Assembly: GCA_937944035.1 (NCBI GenBank)
Contig: CALDZQ010000337.1
Location: 1 to 12,707, forward strand
Length of the DNA: 12,707 nt
Direction: 5' to 3'
Source: an uncultured Neomegalonema sp.
Lineage (GTDB): Bacteria; Pseudomonadota; Alphaproteobacteria; Rhodobacterales; Rhodobacteraceae
The translations under genes and the position numbers were made by a program. The notes beneath the pieces are model-generated. The model saw only the letters and a list, made by a program, of their open reading frames with translations. It did no database searches and had not been told where the DNA came from. This document shows positions 6,587 to 12,707 of the stretch, piece by piece. The stretch's first letter is position 1, and every line of letters begins with the position of its first letter.

Positions 6587-6646
6587 GCGGCTCGTCCTTG
6601 GGATGATCCACCGGAATTCGCAAACGGGCCGCACGGTCCGTTTTTT
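6587..6646 (+). promoter_or_regulatory. Candidate transcription attenuator in the rimP leader
   Basis: ACGGGCC (6624-6630), a GCAC loop, then GGTCCGT (6635-6641) form a 7-bp stem with one G-U pair, joined to a run of Ts (6641-6646). This is a terminator-like element only 21 bases before the rimP ATG. GCGGCTCGT at 6587-6595 can pair with ACGGGCCGC at 6624-6632 (9 bp, one G-U), which would break the terminator. Two mutually exclusive helices before the first gene are the layout of an attenuator. Leaders of this kind are known before rimP in gammaproteobacteria; that this one works the same way is inference. Confidence 0.5.
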
Positions 6647-6667
6647 CGTTTCCGGGATATAGTTTTT

Positions 6668-7282
6668 ATGGATAGCGACCTGCTAATCGCCAAGTCACCC
6701 GCCGAGGAGCGCCTCGTCGAGATGCTCACCCCCTCCGTCGAGGGGATGGGCTACGAGCTTGTGCGCCTGCGCATCATCGGCACGCCCGGCGGCACGGGCG
6801 AGGTCACGCTGCAAATCATGGCCGAGCGCCCGGACGGGACGATGGAGATCGACGACTGCGCCGCGCTGTCCGAGGCCGTCTCCGCGATCATGGATGTCGA
6901 AGACCCGATTGACCGCGAGTACAGCCTTGAGGTCTCGTCACCGGGCATCGACCGCCCGCTGACCCGCTCGAAAGATTTCGCCACCTACACGGGCTATCGC
7001 GCCAAGATCGATATGTCCCTGCCGGTCGACACCACCACCGGCCCGCGCCGCAAGTTTCGCGGTGATCTGCAAGGGCTGGAAGGCGAGTCGATCTCGATCA
7101 AACTCGACGATCTCGGCCTTGTCAGCCTGCCATTGCGCGATGTCGCCGATGCCAAGCTGCTTATCACCGACGCCCTGATTGCCGAAAGCCTGAAGAAAAA
7201 GCGCGTTCCCGATGCGAGCCGCGCTGATGATGTTGAATATGAGACGGATTCCGACACAGAATCCGCCGAACGGGAGGACTAA
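6668..7282 (+). CDS. rimP: Ribosome maturation factor RimP
   Basis: RimP binds the 30S precursor and helps late assembly of the small subunit. The 204-residue product shows the N-terminal alpha/beta domain (LVEMLTPSVEGMGYELVRLRI, then VTLQIMAERPDGTMEIDDCAALSEAVSAIMD) and the family's strongest motif, YSLEVSSPGIDRPL. An SH3-like C-terminal domain follows (FRGDLQGLEGESISIKL, then LPLRDVADAKLL). It ends in an acidic tail. I start it at ATG 6668, preceded by a weak GGGA. An in-frame start at 6518 would add 50 residues unlike the family and would translate through the attenuator. It is the first gene of the nus operon: the nusA ribosome binding site lies in its last codons and only three bases separate the two genes. 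Confidence 0.95.
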   Translation: MDSDLLIAKSPAEERLVEMLTPSVEGMGYELVRLRIIGTPGGTGEVTLQIMAERPDGTMEIDDCAALSEAVSAIMDVEDPIDREYSLEVSSPGIDRPLTRSKDFATYTGYRAKIDMSLPVDTTTGPRRKFRGDLQGLEGESISIKLDDLGLVSLPLRDVADAKLLITDALIAESLKKKRVPDASRADDVEYETDSDTESAERED

Positions 7283-7285
7283 CTC

Positions 7286-8983
7286 ATGGCCACTGCTGTT
7301 GCCGCCAATAATATGGAACGCCTTCAGATGGCCGAGGCCGTCGCCCGCGAGAAGATGATCGACCGCTCGGTCGTGATCGAAGCGATGGAAGAGGCTTACC
7401 AGAAAGCCGCCCGCTCGAAATACGGCGCTGAATACGACATCCGCGCCAATATCGACCCCCAATCCGGCGAGCTGACAATGGCCCGTGTGCGCGAGGTTGT
7501 GGAGGAGATCGAAAACTTCTCCACCGAAATCCTGCTTGAGGATGCCCAGACCAAAAACCCCGAAGCCACCCTGGGCGCGTTCATCTCAGACCCGCTCCCG
7601 CCGATGGAATTCGGCCGCGTCGCCGCACAAACCGCAAAACAGGTTATCGTCCAGAAGGTCCGCGAAGCCGAACGCGATCAGCAATTTGAAGAATACAAAG
7701 ACCGCGTCGGCGAAATCATCAACGGCACGGTCAAGCGCGTCGAATACGGCAATGTCGTCGTCGATCTGGGCCGGGGCGAGGCCGTTGTCCGCCGCGACCA
7801 GCAAATCCCCCGCGAGATGTTCCGTCAGGGCGACCGCATCCGCGCGCTCGTTCTCGATGTGCGCCGCGAGGCCCGTGGCCCGCAAATCTTCCTCTCCCGC
7901 GCCGCCCCCGCCTTCATGGCCGCGCTGTTCATGCAAGAAGTGCCGGAAATCTACGACGGCATCATCGAGATCAAAACCGTCGCCCGCGACCCCGGCTCCC
8001 GCGCGAAAATCGGCGTCATCAGCAACGACCCGTCCATCGATCCCGTCGGGGCATGTGTCGGTATGCGCGGCTCGCGCGTTCAGGCCGTTGTCGGCGAGTT
8101 GCAAGGCGAGAAAATCGACATTATCCCGTGGTCCGACGATGCCGCGACCTTCCTCGTCAACGCGCTCCAGCCCGCTGAAGTGTCGAAAGTCGTGCTTGAT
8201 GAGGACGCCGCGCGCATTGAGATCGTGGTCCCCGATGACCAGCTCAGCCTCGCCATCGGCCGTCGCGGTCAAAACGTGCGCCTCGCCTCTCAGCTGACCG
8301 GCTGGGACATCGACATTATGACCGAAACCGACGAAAGCGAACGCCGTCAGAAGGAATTTGAAGTCCAGACCGCGATGTTCATCGAGGCGCTTGATGTCGA
8401 CGAAATGATCGCCTCGCTGCTGGTTTCCGAAGGCTTCTCCACGCTTGAGGAGGTCGCCTATGTCGATTTCGAGGAAATCGCCTCCATTGACGGCTTTGAC
8501 GAGGATACGGCGGGCGAACTGCAAGCCCGCGCCCATGAGCATCTCGAAGCGATCAACACCGCCCATATGAAATCCGCCAAAGACGCGGGCATCAAGGACG
8601 AACTGGTCAATTTCGACGGCCTCAGCCCGGCCATGCTCGCCGCGCTGGCTGCTGAAGGCATCCTGACGCTGCAAGACTTCGCGGAACTGGCCGATTGGGA
8701 GCTGTCGGGCGGCTACACCGTGTCGGACGGACAGCGGATCAAGGATGACGGCATCCTCGAAGAATTCGACATGTCCGAGGTCGAAGCCCGCAATCTCATC
8801 CTCACCGCCCGCGTCGCGCTGGGCATTATGACCGAGGAAGAGGCATTCCCGGTAGTCGAGGAAGAGTTCGTCGAAGAGGGTGAGGAAATCGAAGAAGGCG
8901 AGGAAATCCCCGCATCCGAAGCCGACGCCGTCTTCGCCAGCTTCGCCGACGCCCCCGCCGGGGATGAAGAAGAGCCAACGTAA
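7286..8983 (+). CDS. nusA: Transcription elongation and termination factor NusA
   Basis: NusA rides on RNA polymerase and controls pausing, intrinsic and Rho termination, and antitermination. The 565-residue protein has the polymerase-binding N-terminal domain (about 1-130). The S1 domain follows (about 140-205, GEIINGTVKRVEYGNVVVDLG). KH1 has GMRG in VGACVGMRGSRVQAV (about 254-268), and KH2 has GRRG in LAIGRRGQNVRLA (about 323-335). The C-terminal region carries two helix-hairpin-helix type repeats (LVSEGFSTLEEVAYVDFEEI and LAAEGILTLQDFAEL), as in proteobacterial NusA. The last 50 residues are very acidic with EE(G/I)EE runs. ATG has GGGAGGA (7272-7278) with ideal spacing, lying inside the end of rimP, so the two are probably coupled. 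Confidence 0.98.
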   Translation: MATAVAANNMERLQMAEAVAREKMIDRSVVIEAMEEAYQKAARSKYGAEYDIRANIDPQSGELTMARVREVVEEIENFSTEILLEDAQTKNPEATLGAFISDPLPPMEFGRVAAQTAKQVIVQKVREAERDQQFEEYKDRVGEIINGTVKRVEYGNVVVDLGRGEAVVRRDQQIPREMFRQGDRIRALVLDVRREARGPQIFLSRAAPAFMAALFMQEVPEIYDGIIEIKTVARDPGSRAKIGVISNDPSIDPVGACVGMRGSRVQAVVGELQGEKIDIIPWSDDAATFLVNALQPAEVSKVVLDEDAARIEIVVPDDQLSLAIGRRGQNVRLASQLTGWDIDIMTETDESERRQKEFEVQTAMFIEALDVDEMIASLLVSEGFSTLEEVAYVDFEEIASIDGFDEDTAGELQARAHEHLEAINTAHMKSAKDAGIKDELVNFDGLSPAMLAALAAEGILTLQDFAELADWELSGGYTVSDGQRIKDDGILEEFDMSEVEARNLILTARVALGIMTEEEAFPVVEEEFVEEGEEIEEGEEIPASEADAVFASFADAPAGDEEEPT

Positions 8984-8999
8984 CCACCCTCACATTGTC

Positions 9000-9019
9000 A
9001 TCCCCGCGAAAGCGGGGAT
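9000..9019. repeat. Palindromic REP-like element between nusA and ylxR
   Basis: ATCCCCGC (9000-9007), a GAAA tetraloop and GCGGGGAT (9012-9019) form a perfect 8-bp hairpin flanked by TGTC and TCCA. This matches a short dispersed palindrome that I recall from many proteobacterial chromosomes, recognisable because it translates as SSPRKRG. It starts 16 bases past the nusA stop codon. No T-run follows, so it is not a normal terminator. It may tune nusA mRNA stability or the step-down to ylxR. Confidence 0.7.
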
Positions 9020-9047
9020 TCCAACCGACCAAAACCCCAACCAATCA

Positions 9048-9053
9048 CAGGAA
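9048..9053 (+). promoter_or_regulatory. Ribosome binding site that sets the ylxR start
   Basis: CAGGAA lies 7 bases before the TTG at 9061. The alternative in-frame TTG at 8995 has no purine-rich site before it, and its first codons would be the palindromic repeat. This favours 9061. Confidence 0.65.
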
Positions 9054-9060
9054 CCCCACC

Positions 9061-9705
9061 TTGGCGCGAGGACGCAGAGACCGCACACTCGAACGGCTCG
9101 ACGGGCTGGATCGGAAATGCATCGCCACGGGGCAAGCTGTGCCGCGCGACGGGCTGATCCGCTTTGTCAGCGGGCCGGACGGGTCGCTGTTCCCTGATCT
9201 GGCCGAGAAGCTACCCGGTCGCGGCGTCTGGGTCAGCGCAAGCCGTGAAGCGCTGGACAAAGCGGTAAAAAAACGCCTGTTCGCGCGCGGCCTCAAAACA
9301 ACGGTGACGGTCCCTGAAGACCTGACGGATGCGGTCGAATCACTCTTGTTGAAACGATTGGTCGACTCCATCGCCCTGGCGCGCAAAGCGGGCGCCGCCG
9401 TATGCGGATTTGAAAGGGTGAAAGAAGCGTTAAATCGTGGTAATGTGAAGCTGCTTTTCGCCGCAAGTGACGGCGCGGAGGGCGGTAAATCAAAGCTACG
9501 CGGCATCGACGACGAGGCGGAAGGCTATTGCGCGTTAACTTCGCACGAATTGGGCTTGGCCTTTGGCAGGGAAACTGTGATACACGCGGCACTTCTTAAC
9601 GGGGGTGTCACAAATCGGGTGGCACGGGAAGCACATCGGTTACGCGGTTTCCGGCCTTTGCCGGACCCTGCGCCCGACGCCACCCTGAAACCGACCGAAC
9701 TATGA
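9061..9705 (+). CDS. ylxR: YlxR (DUF448) RNA-binding protein with fused L7Ae-like domain
   Basis: The 214-residue product starts MARGRRDRTLERLDGLDRKCIATG if the TTG at 9061 is used. Residues 18-90 are the DUF448/YlxR domain: RKCIATG (18-24), LIRFVSGPDG, LPGRGVWVSA (51-60) and a Lys/Arg-rich helix ending KKRLFARGLK. From about 95 to 195 comes an L7Ae/L30e-like domain (LVDSIALARKAGAAVCGFERVKEAL, then VKLLFAASD, and VIHAALLNGGVTNRVAREAHRLRGF). In Firmicutes these are two separate neighbouring genes, ylxR and ylxQ; alphaproteobacteria carry them as one protein. YlxR of Bacillus subtilis has been linked to RNase P modulation (RnpM); that this fused form does the same is unproven. Its place between nusA and infB is conserved across bacteria and points to RNA binding near the ribosome or polymerase. 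Confidence 0.9.
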   Translation: MARGRRDRTLERLDGLDRKCIATGQAVPRDGLIRFVSGPDGSLFPDLAEKLPGRGVWVSASREALDKAVKKRLFARGLKTTVTVPEDLTDAVESLLLKRLVDSIALARKAGAAVCGFERVKEALNRGNVKLLFAASDGAEGGKSKLRGIDDEAEGYCALTSHELGLAFGRETVIHAALLNGGVTNRVAREAHRLRGFRPLPDPAPDATLKPTEL

Positions 9706-9825
9706 TTCTGAGTGGACAGCTACAATGACAAAACCATGAGACTTCATGTGCGGAGGCGACAGCGATGTCGTAGATAGACAGCAAGACGGGGGTCACGATG
9801 AGATGACCCATAATCAGGTAGATAA
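9706..9825 (+). promoter_or_regulatory. Leader between ylxR and infB
   Basis: These 120 bases are unusually long for a gap in this operon. They hold a small hairpin (CGACA-GCGA-TGTCG, 9757-9770) and a second one, GGGTCA (9790-9795) with TGACCC (9804-9809). A strong GGAGG (9752-9756) stands 8 bases before an ATG whose frame stops after two codons (TAG at 9771-9773). A further mini-ORF, 9803-9829, runs into the infB start as ATGA. The infB ribosome binding site itself is weak (AGG at 9816-9818). This may be a site of translational control. Confidence 0.4.
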
Positions 9826-12707
9826 ATGAGCGATAGCGACAACGATACTGACTCGGCAAAACAAACCAAGACACTGAGCGTCAAGCGCACCGTGTCGGAA
9901 ACAAGCCGCGTTAAGCAGAGCTTCTCGCACGGGCGGTCCAAATCCGTGGTGGTCGAGACAAAGCGCAGCAAAGGTAAGCTGACAGCGCCCGGCGCTGCCG
10001 CAGGTGCGAGCACGGGCGCGGGCGCAGCCCCCGGCCCCAAAACAACCCGCAAACCCGCAGCAGGGGCAAGGCCCGGCGCGAGACCGGGTGCAAAATCCGG
10101 TGCGGGCGAGACACGCGGCCGTTCGGGCGGCGGCAAGGGTGCGATGCTCAAATCCTTGTCCGACGAGGAATATTCACGCCGCGTCAAAGCTCTTGAAACA
10201 GCCAAGGCCGCCGCTGCCGTTCAGGAAAAAGCGAAAGCCGAGGCCGAAAAAGCCGCCGCTGCCGCTGAGGCAGAGCGCGTAAAAGCCGAAGCGGAAGCAG
10301 CAAAAGCCGCCGCCGCCGAGACCGCGAAAGCCGAGGCGGAAGCCGCCGCCGCAAAAGCGGCCGAAGCCGCCGCTGCCGCGAAAGCCGCCGAGGAAACTGA
10401 AAAAGCCAAGCCGGCCGCCAAAACCAAAGCGGAAGAAAAAGCCGCTGACGCGCCCGTCGAGGATGAAAAAGCCGAAAAGCCGAAAGCCGCGCCAAAAACC
10501 AAGGCGAAGGCAAAAGCTGACGACGCCCCTGCGGCAAAAGAAGAACCCGCAGCGGAAGAGGTCGTCCAAAAGGCCGACACCCCCGCTGCCGACAGCAAGC
10601 CGGAGGCAACACCGGAGGCTGAGGCTGAGGCTGAGGCTGAACCACGCCGTCGTGTGCGTCAGGATGATGGCGTCAAGACAGGGTCGGATGTGGATATTTC
10701 CGCGCTCACCACCGCCCTGCCCGGTCCGAAAATCATCTCCCGCGCGCCGCCAAAACCAAAAGCGCCCTCCGCCCCCGTACAAGAAGCGGCAGCGGATAAC
10801 GGCCCTCCCGGTGCGCGCTCGCGGCCCCGTCCGGACGAGAACACACCGTCCAACTTCCGTCCCGCGCGCGGCCCGACCAAAACGGAACGCGAAGAACGTG
10901 GTGCGAAGCGCGTTGTCGATGACGGCAAACGCCGCTCAGGCAAGCTGACGATCACGCAAGCGACCGGCGACCAAGAGGGCGGCCGTCGCCGCTCGATGGC
11001 CTCCATGCGCCGTCGTCAGGAGCGTGAGAAGCGCAAACAAATGTCCAGCGGTCCGGCGGCGAAAGTCTACCGTGATGTGAAAATTCCTGACGCGATCACC
11101 GTGCAGGAACTCGCAAACCGCATGACCGAACGCTCCGGTGAAGTGATTAAAACGCTCATGAAAATGGGCATGATGGTCACGATCAACGAACCGATCGATC
11201 AGGACACCGCCCAGCTTGTTGTCGAGGAATTCGGCCACAAACCGGTCCGCGTCTCGGAGTCGGACGTTGAAATCGGCCTCGACATCGTTGAGGACGACGA
11301 CAACATCGCGACCGAATCCCGCGCCCCCATCGTCACGATCATGGGCCACGTCGATCACGGTAAAACCTCGCTGCTCGACAAACTGCGCAACGCGAACGTC
11401 GTCTCCGGCGAAGCGGGCGGGATCACGCAGCATATCGGGGCTTATCAGGTCAAAACCGACAGCGGCGTTGTCACCTTCCTCGATACACCGGGCCACGCGG
11501 CCTTTACCGCCATGCGCGCCCGTGGTGCGCAGGCGACGGACATCGTTATCATCGTGGTCGCCGCCGACGACTCGGTCATGCCCCAAACCATCGAGGCCAT
11601 CGCGCACTCGAAGGCCGCAGGCGTGCCGATCATCATCGCGATCAACAAGATGGACCGCCCTGCCGCTGACGCGCAAAAAGTCCGCACAGAACTGCTCCAG
11701 CACGACATTCAGGTCGAAAGCATGGGCGGCGAAGTGCAGGATGTTGAAGTCTCGGCCATGACCGGCCAAGGTCTCGAACAACTGCTCGAAGCGATCATCC
11801 TGCAAGCCGAACTGCTCGATCTGAAAGCCAGCACCGACCGCACCGCCGACGGCGTCGTTGTCGAGGCCCAGCTTGATGTCGGTCGCGGCCCCGTCGCAAC
11901 CGTGCTGGTCCAGCGCGGCACGCTCAAAGTCGGCGACATCTTCGTCGCGGGCGAACAATGGGGCAAGGTTCGCGCTCTCGTCGACGATCACGGCAAACGC
12001 GTGAAAGAAGCCGGGCCATCGGTTCCGGTCGAAGTTCTCGGCCTCAACGGAACCCCCGAAGCCGGGGACACGCTGGTCGTGGTTGAAAACGAGAAACGCG
12101 CGCAGGAAGTCTCCGAATACCGCGCCCGCGTCACCCGCGAGAAGAAAGCCGCCCTTGGCGGTGGCCGTACTCTCGATCAGATGCTGGCACAGGCCAAAGC
12201 CGACGAAACCGTCGCCGAACTGCCCGTGGTCATCAAGGCCGACGTGCAAGGCTCGGCAGAGGCGATCATTCAGGCGATGGAAAAGGTCGGCAACGACGAG
12301 GTTCGTGTTCGCGTCCTGCATTACGGCGTTGGTGCGATCACCGAATCCGATGTCACGCTGGCCGAGGCTTCGGGCGCGTCGATCATCGGCTTCAACGTCC
12401 GCGCCAATGCCGCCGCCCGCAACGCGGCGAACCAGAAGGGCGCGGAAATCCGCTATTACTCGATCATCTACAACCTGTTGGATGATATTAAAGCGGCTGC
12501 CGCCGGTCTTCTCTCGCCTGAAGTGCGCGAAACCTTCATCGGTTACGCGAAGGTCTTGCAGGTCTTCAAGGTATCCAATGTCGGCAACGTCGCGGGTTGT
12601 CTTGTCACCGAGGGCGTGGCCCGCCGTTCCGCAGGCGTCCGCCTGCTGCGCGACGACACCGTCATCCACGAGGGCAAGCTCAAAACCCTCAAGCGCTTCA
12701 AGGACGA
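9826..12707 (+). CDS. infB: Translation initiation factor IF-2, 3' end cut by the window
   Basis: IF2 is the GTPase that brings fMet-tRNA to the 30S subunit and promotes 50S joining. The frame is open from ATG 9826 to the last base (960 codons); by comparison with E. coli about 45 residues are missing. An in-frame TAA just before the ATG fixes the earliest possible start, and the first residues hold KTLSVKRTVSE and VKQSFSHGR, typical of alphaproteobacterial IF2. The IF2-associated helix (SLSDEEYSRRVKAL) follows. A very long Ala/Lys/Glu-rich linker fills about 125-300, then a basic stretch. The IF2_N domain begins near 415 (KIPDAITVQELANRM). The G domain has GHVDHGKT (507-514), DTPGH (553-557), NKMD (607-610) and SAM (643-645). 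Domains II-IV follow. At around 1005 residues it is longer than I remember for Rhodobacteraceae IF2 (about 830), the extra being in the linker. Confidence 0.97.
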   Translation, partial: MSDSDNDTDSAKQTKTLSVKRTVSETSRVKQSFSHGRSKSVVVETKRSKGKLTAPGAAAGASTGAGAAPGPKTTRKPAAGARPGARPGAKSGAGETRGRSGGGKGAMLKSLSDEEYSRRVKALETAKAAAAVQEKAKAEAEKAAAAAEAERVKAEAEAAKAAAAETAKAEAEAAAAKAAEAAAAAKAAEETEKAKPAAKTKAEEKAADAPVEDEKAEKPKAAPKTKAKAKADDAPAAKEEPAAEEVVQKADTPAADSKPEATPEAEAEAEAEPRRRVRQDDGVKTGSDVDISALTTALPGPKIISRAPPKPKAPSAPVQEAAADNGPPGARSRPRPDENTPSNFRPARGPTKTEREERGAKRVVDDGKRRSGKLTITQATGDQEGGRRRSMASMRRRQEREKRKQMSSGPAAKVYRDVKIPDAITVQELANRMTERSGEVIKTLMKMGMMVTINEPIDQDTAQLVVEEFGHKPVRVSESDVEIGLDIVEDDDNIATESRAPIVTIMGHVDHGKTSLLDKLRNANVVSGEAGGITQHIGAYQVKTDSGVVTFLDTPGHAAFTAMRARGAQATDIVIIVVAADDSVMPQTIEAIAHSKAAGVPIIIAINKMDRPAADAQKVRTELLQHDIQVESMGGEVQDVEVSAMTGQGLEQLLEAIILQAELLDLKASTDRTADGVVVEAQLDVGRGPVATVLVQRGTLKVGDIFVAGEQWGKVRALVDDHGKRVKEAGPSVPVEVLGLNGTPEAGDTLVVVENEKRAQEVSEYRARVTREKKAALGGGRTLDQMLAQAKADETVAELPVVIKADVQGSAEAIIQAMEKVGNDEVRVRVLHYGVGAITESDVTLAEASGASIIGFNVRANAAARNAANQKGAEIRYYSIIYNLLDDIKAAAAGLLSPEVRETFIGYAKVLQVFKVSNVGNVAGCLVTEGVARRSAGVRLLRDDTVIHEGKLKTLKRFKD
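10615..10638 (+). repeat. infB: (GAGGCT)4 hexanucleotide repeat inside infB
   Basis: Four exact copies of GAGGCT encode alternating Glu-Ala in the disordered linker of IF2. The unit keeps the reading frame, so copy-number change would alter linker length without breaking the gene. Confidence 0.9.

Noticed and set aside
6518..6667. Upstream in-frame start adding 50 residues to RimP
   Set aside because: The extension has no RimP similarity, contains the candidate attenuator, and lacks a ribosome binding site.
7586..8674. 362-codon open frame on the minus strand
   Set aside because: Antisense to nusA, whose S1 and KH motifs are intact; no family resemblance in the antisense product.
10174..10782. 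202-codon Gly/Phe-rich minus-strand frame
   Set aside because: Antisense of the Ala/Lys/Glu linker of IF2; low complexity follows from the sense-strand repeats.
10936..12669. 577-codon open frame on the minus strand
   Set aside because: It is antisense to the conserved G domain and domains II-IV of infB; codon bias of a GC-rich gene keeps the opposite frame open.

Overview
The window looks like the chromosome of an alphaproteobacterium, most likely a member of the Rhodobacteraceae. The reasons are the gene order rimP-nusA-ylxR-infB, the fusion of a DUF448 (YlxR) domain to an L7Ae-like domain, a NusA with a long C-terminal helix-hairpin-helix region and acidic tail, an IF2 beginning with the alphaproteobacterial KTLSVKRTVSE / VKQSFSHGR signature, and a GC-rich composition. 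No tRNA, rRNA, CRISPR array, insertion sequence or phage gene is visible. This is mainly core chromosome with a short, less familiar accessory stretch in the middle.

Layout. Bases 1-270 hold the 3' end of a retropepsin-like aspartic protease gene (+). It converges on purA (-, 470-1762); the 200 bases between them are rich in hairpins. Next on the minus strand is a 518-residue DUF937 protein with a long Ala/Gly-rich repeat region and one membrane segment (1894-3450), ended by a clear intrinsic terminator. A 344-base AT-rich gap with a Fur-box-like palindrome separates it from a translationally coupled pair on the minus strand: a VOC/glyoxalase-fold protein (4502-4939) and a HAD phosphatase (3795-4505). 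A divergent gap leads to two neighbouring plus-strand genes for small exported proteins of unknown function. The first (5125-5529) has Tyr-Val-Ala-Pro pentad repeats and a His-rich tail. The second (5687-6397) has a Tyr/Gln/Pro/Thr repeat tail. Each is followed by a good intrinsic terminator, and the first terminator lies directly in front of the second gene's ribosome binding site.

From about 6440 to the window edge runs the nus/inf operon: rimP, nusA, ylxR and infB (cut at its 3' end). RimP matures the 30S subunit, NusA controls pausing, termination and antitermination, YlxR is an RNA-binding accessory protein, and IF2 delivers initiator tRNA. The operon therefore couples transcription to translation. 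A terminator hairpin with a competing antiterminator helix lies in front of rimP, a palindromic repeat sits between nusA and ylxR, and a 120-base leader with a hairpin and mini-ORFs precedes infB.

The most interesting items are the paired repeat proteins, the candidate rimP attenuator, the infB leader, and the DUF937 protein with its repeat stalk. I see no unmistakable new multi-gene system. The repeat-protein pair is the best candidate for something undescribed.
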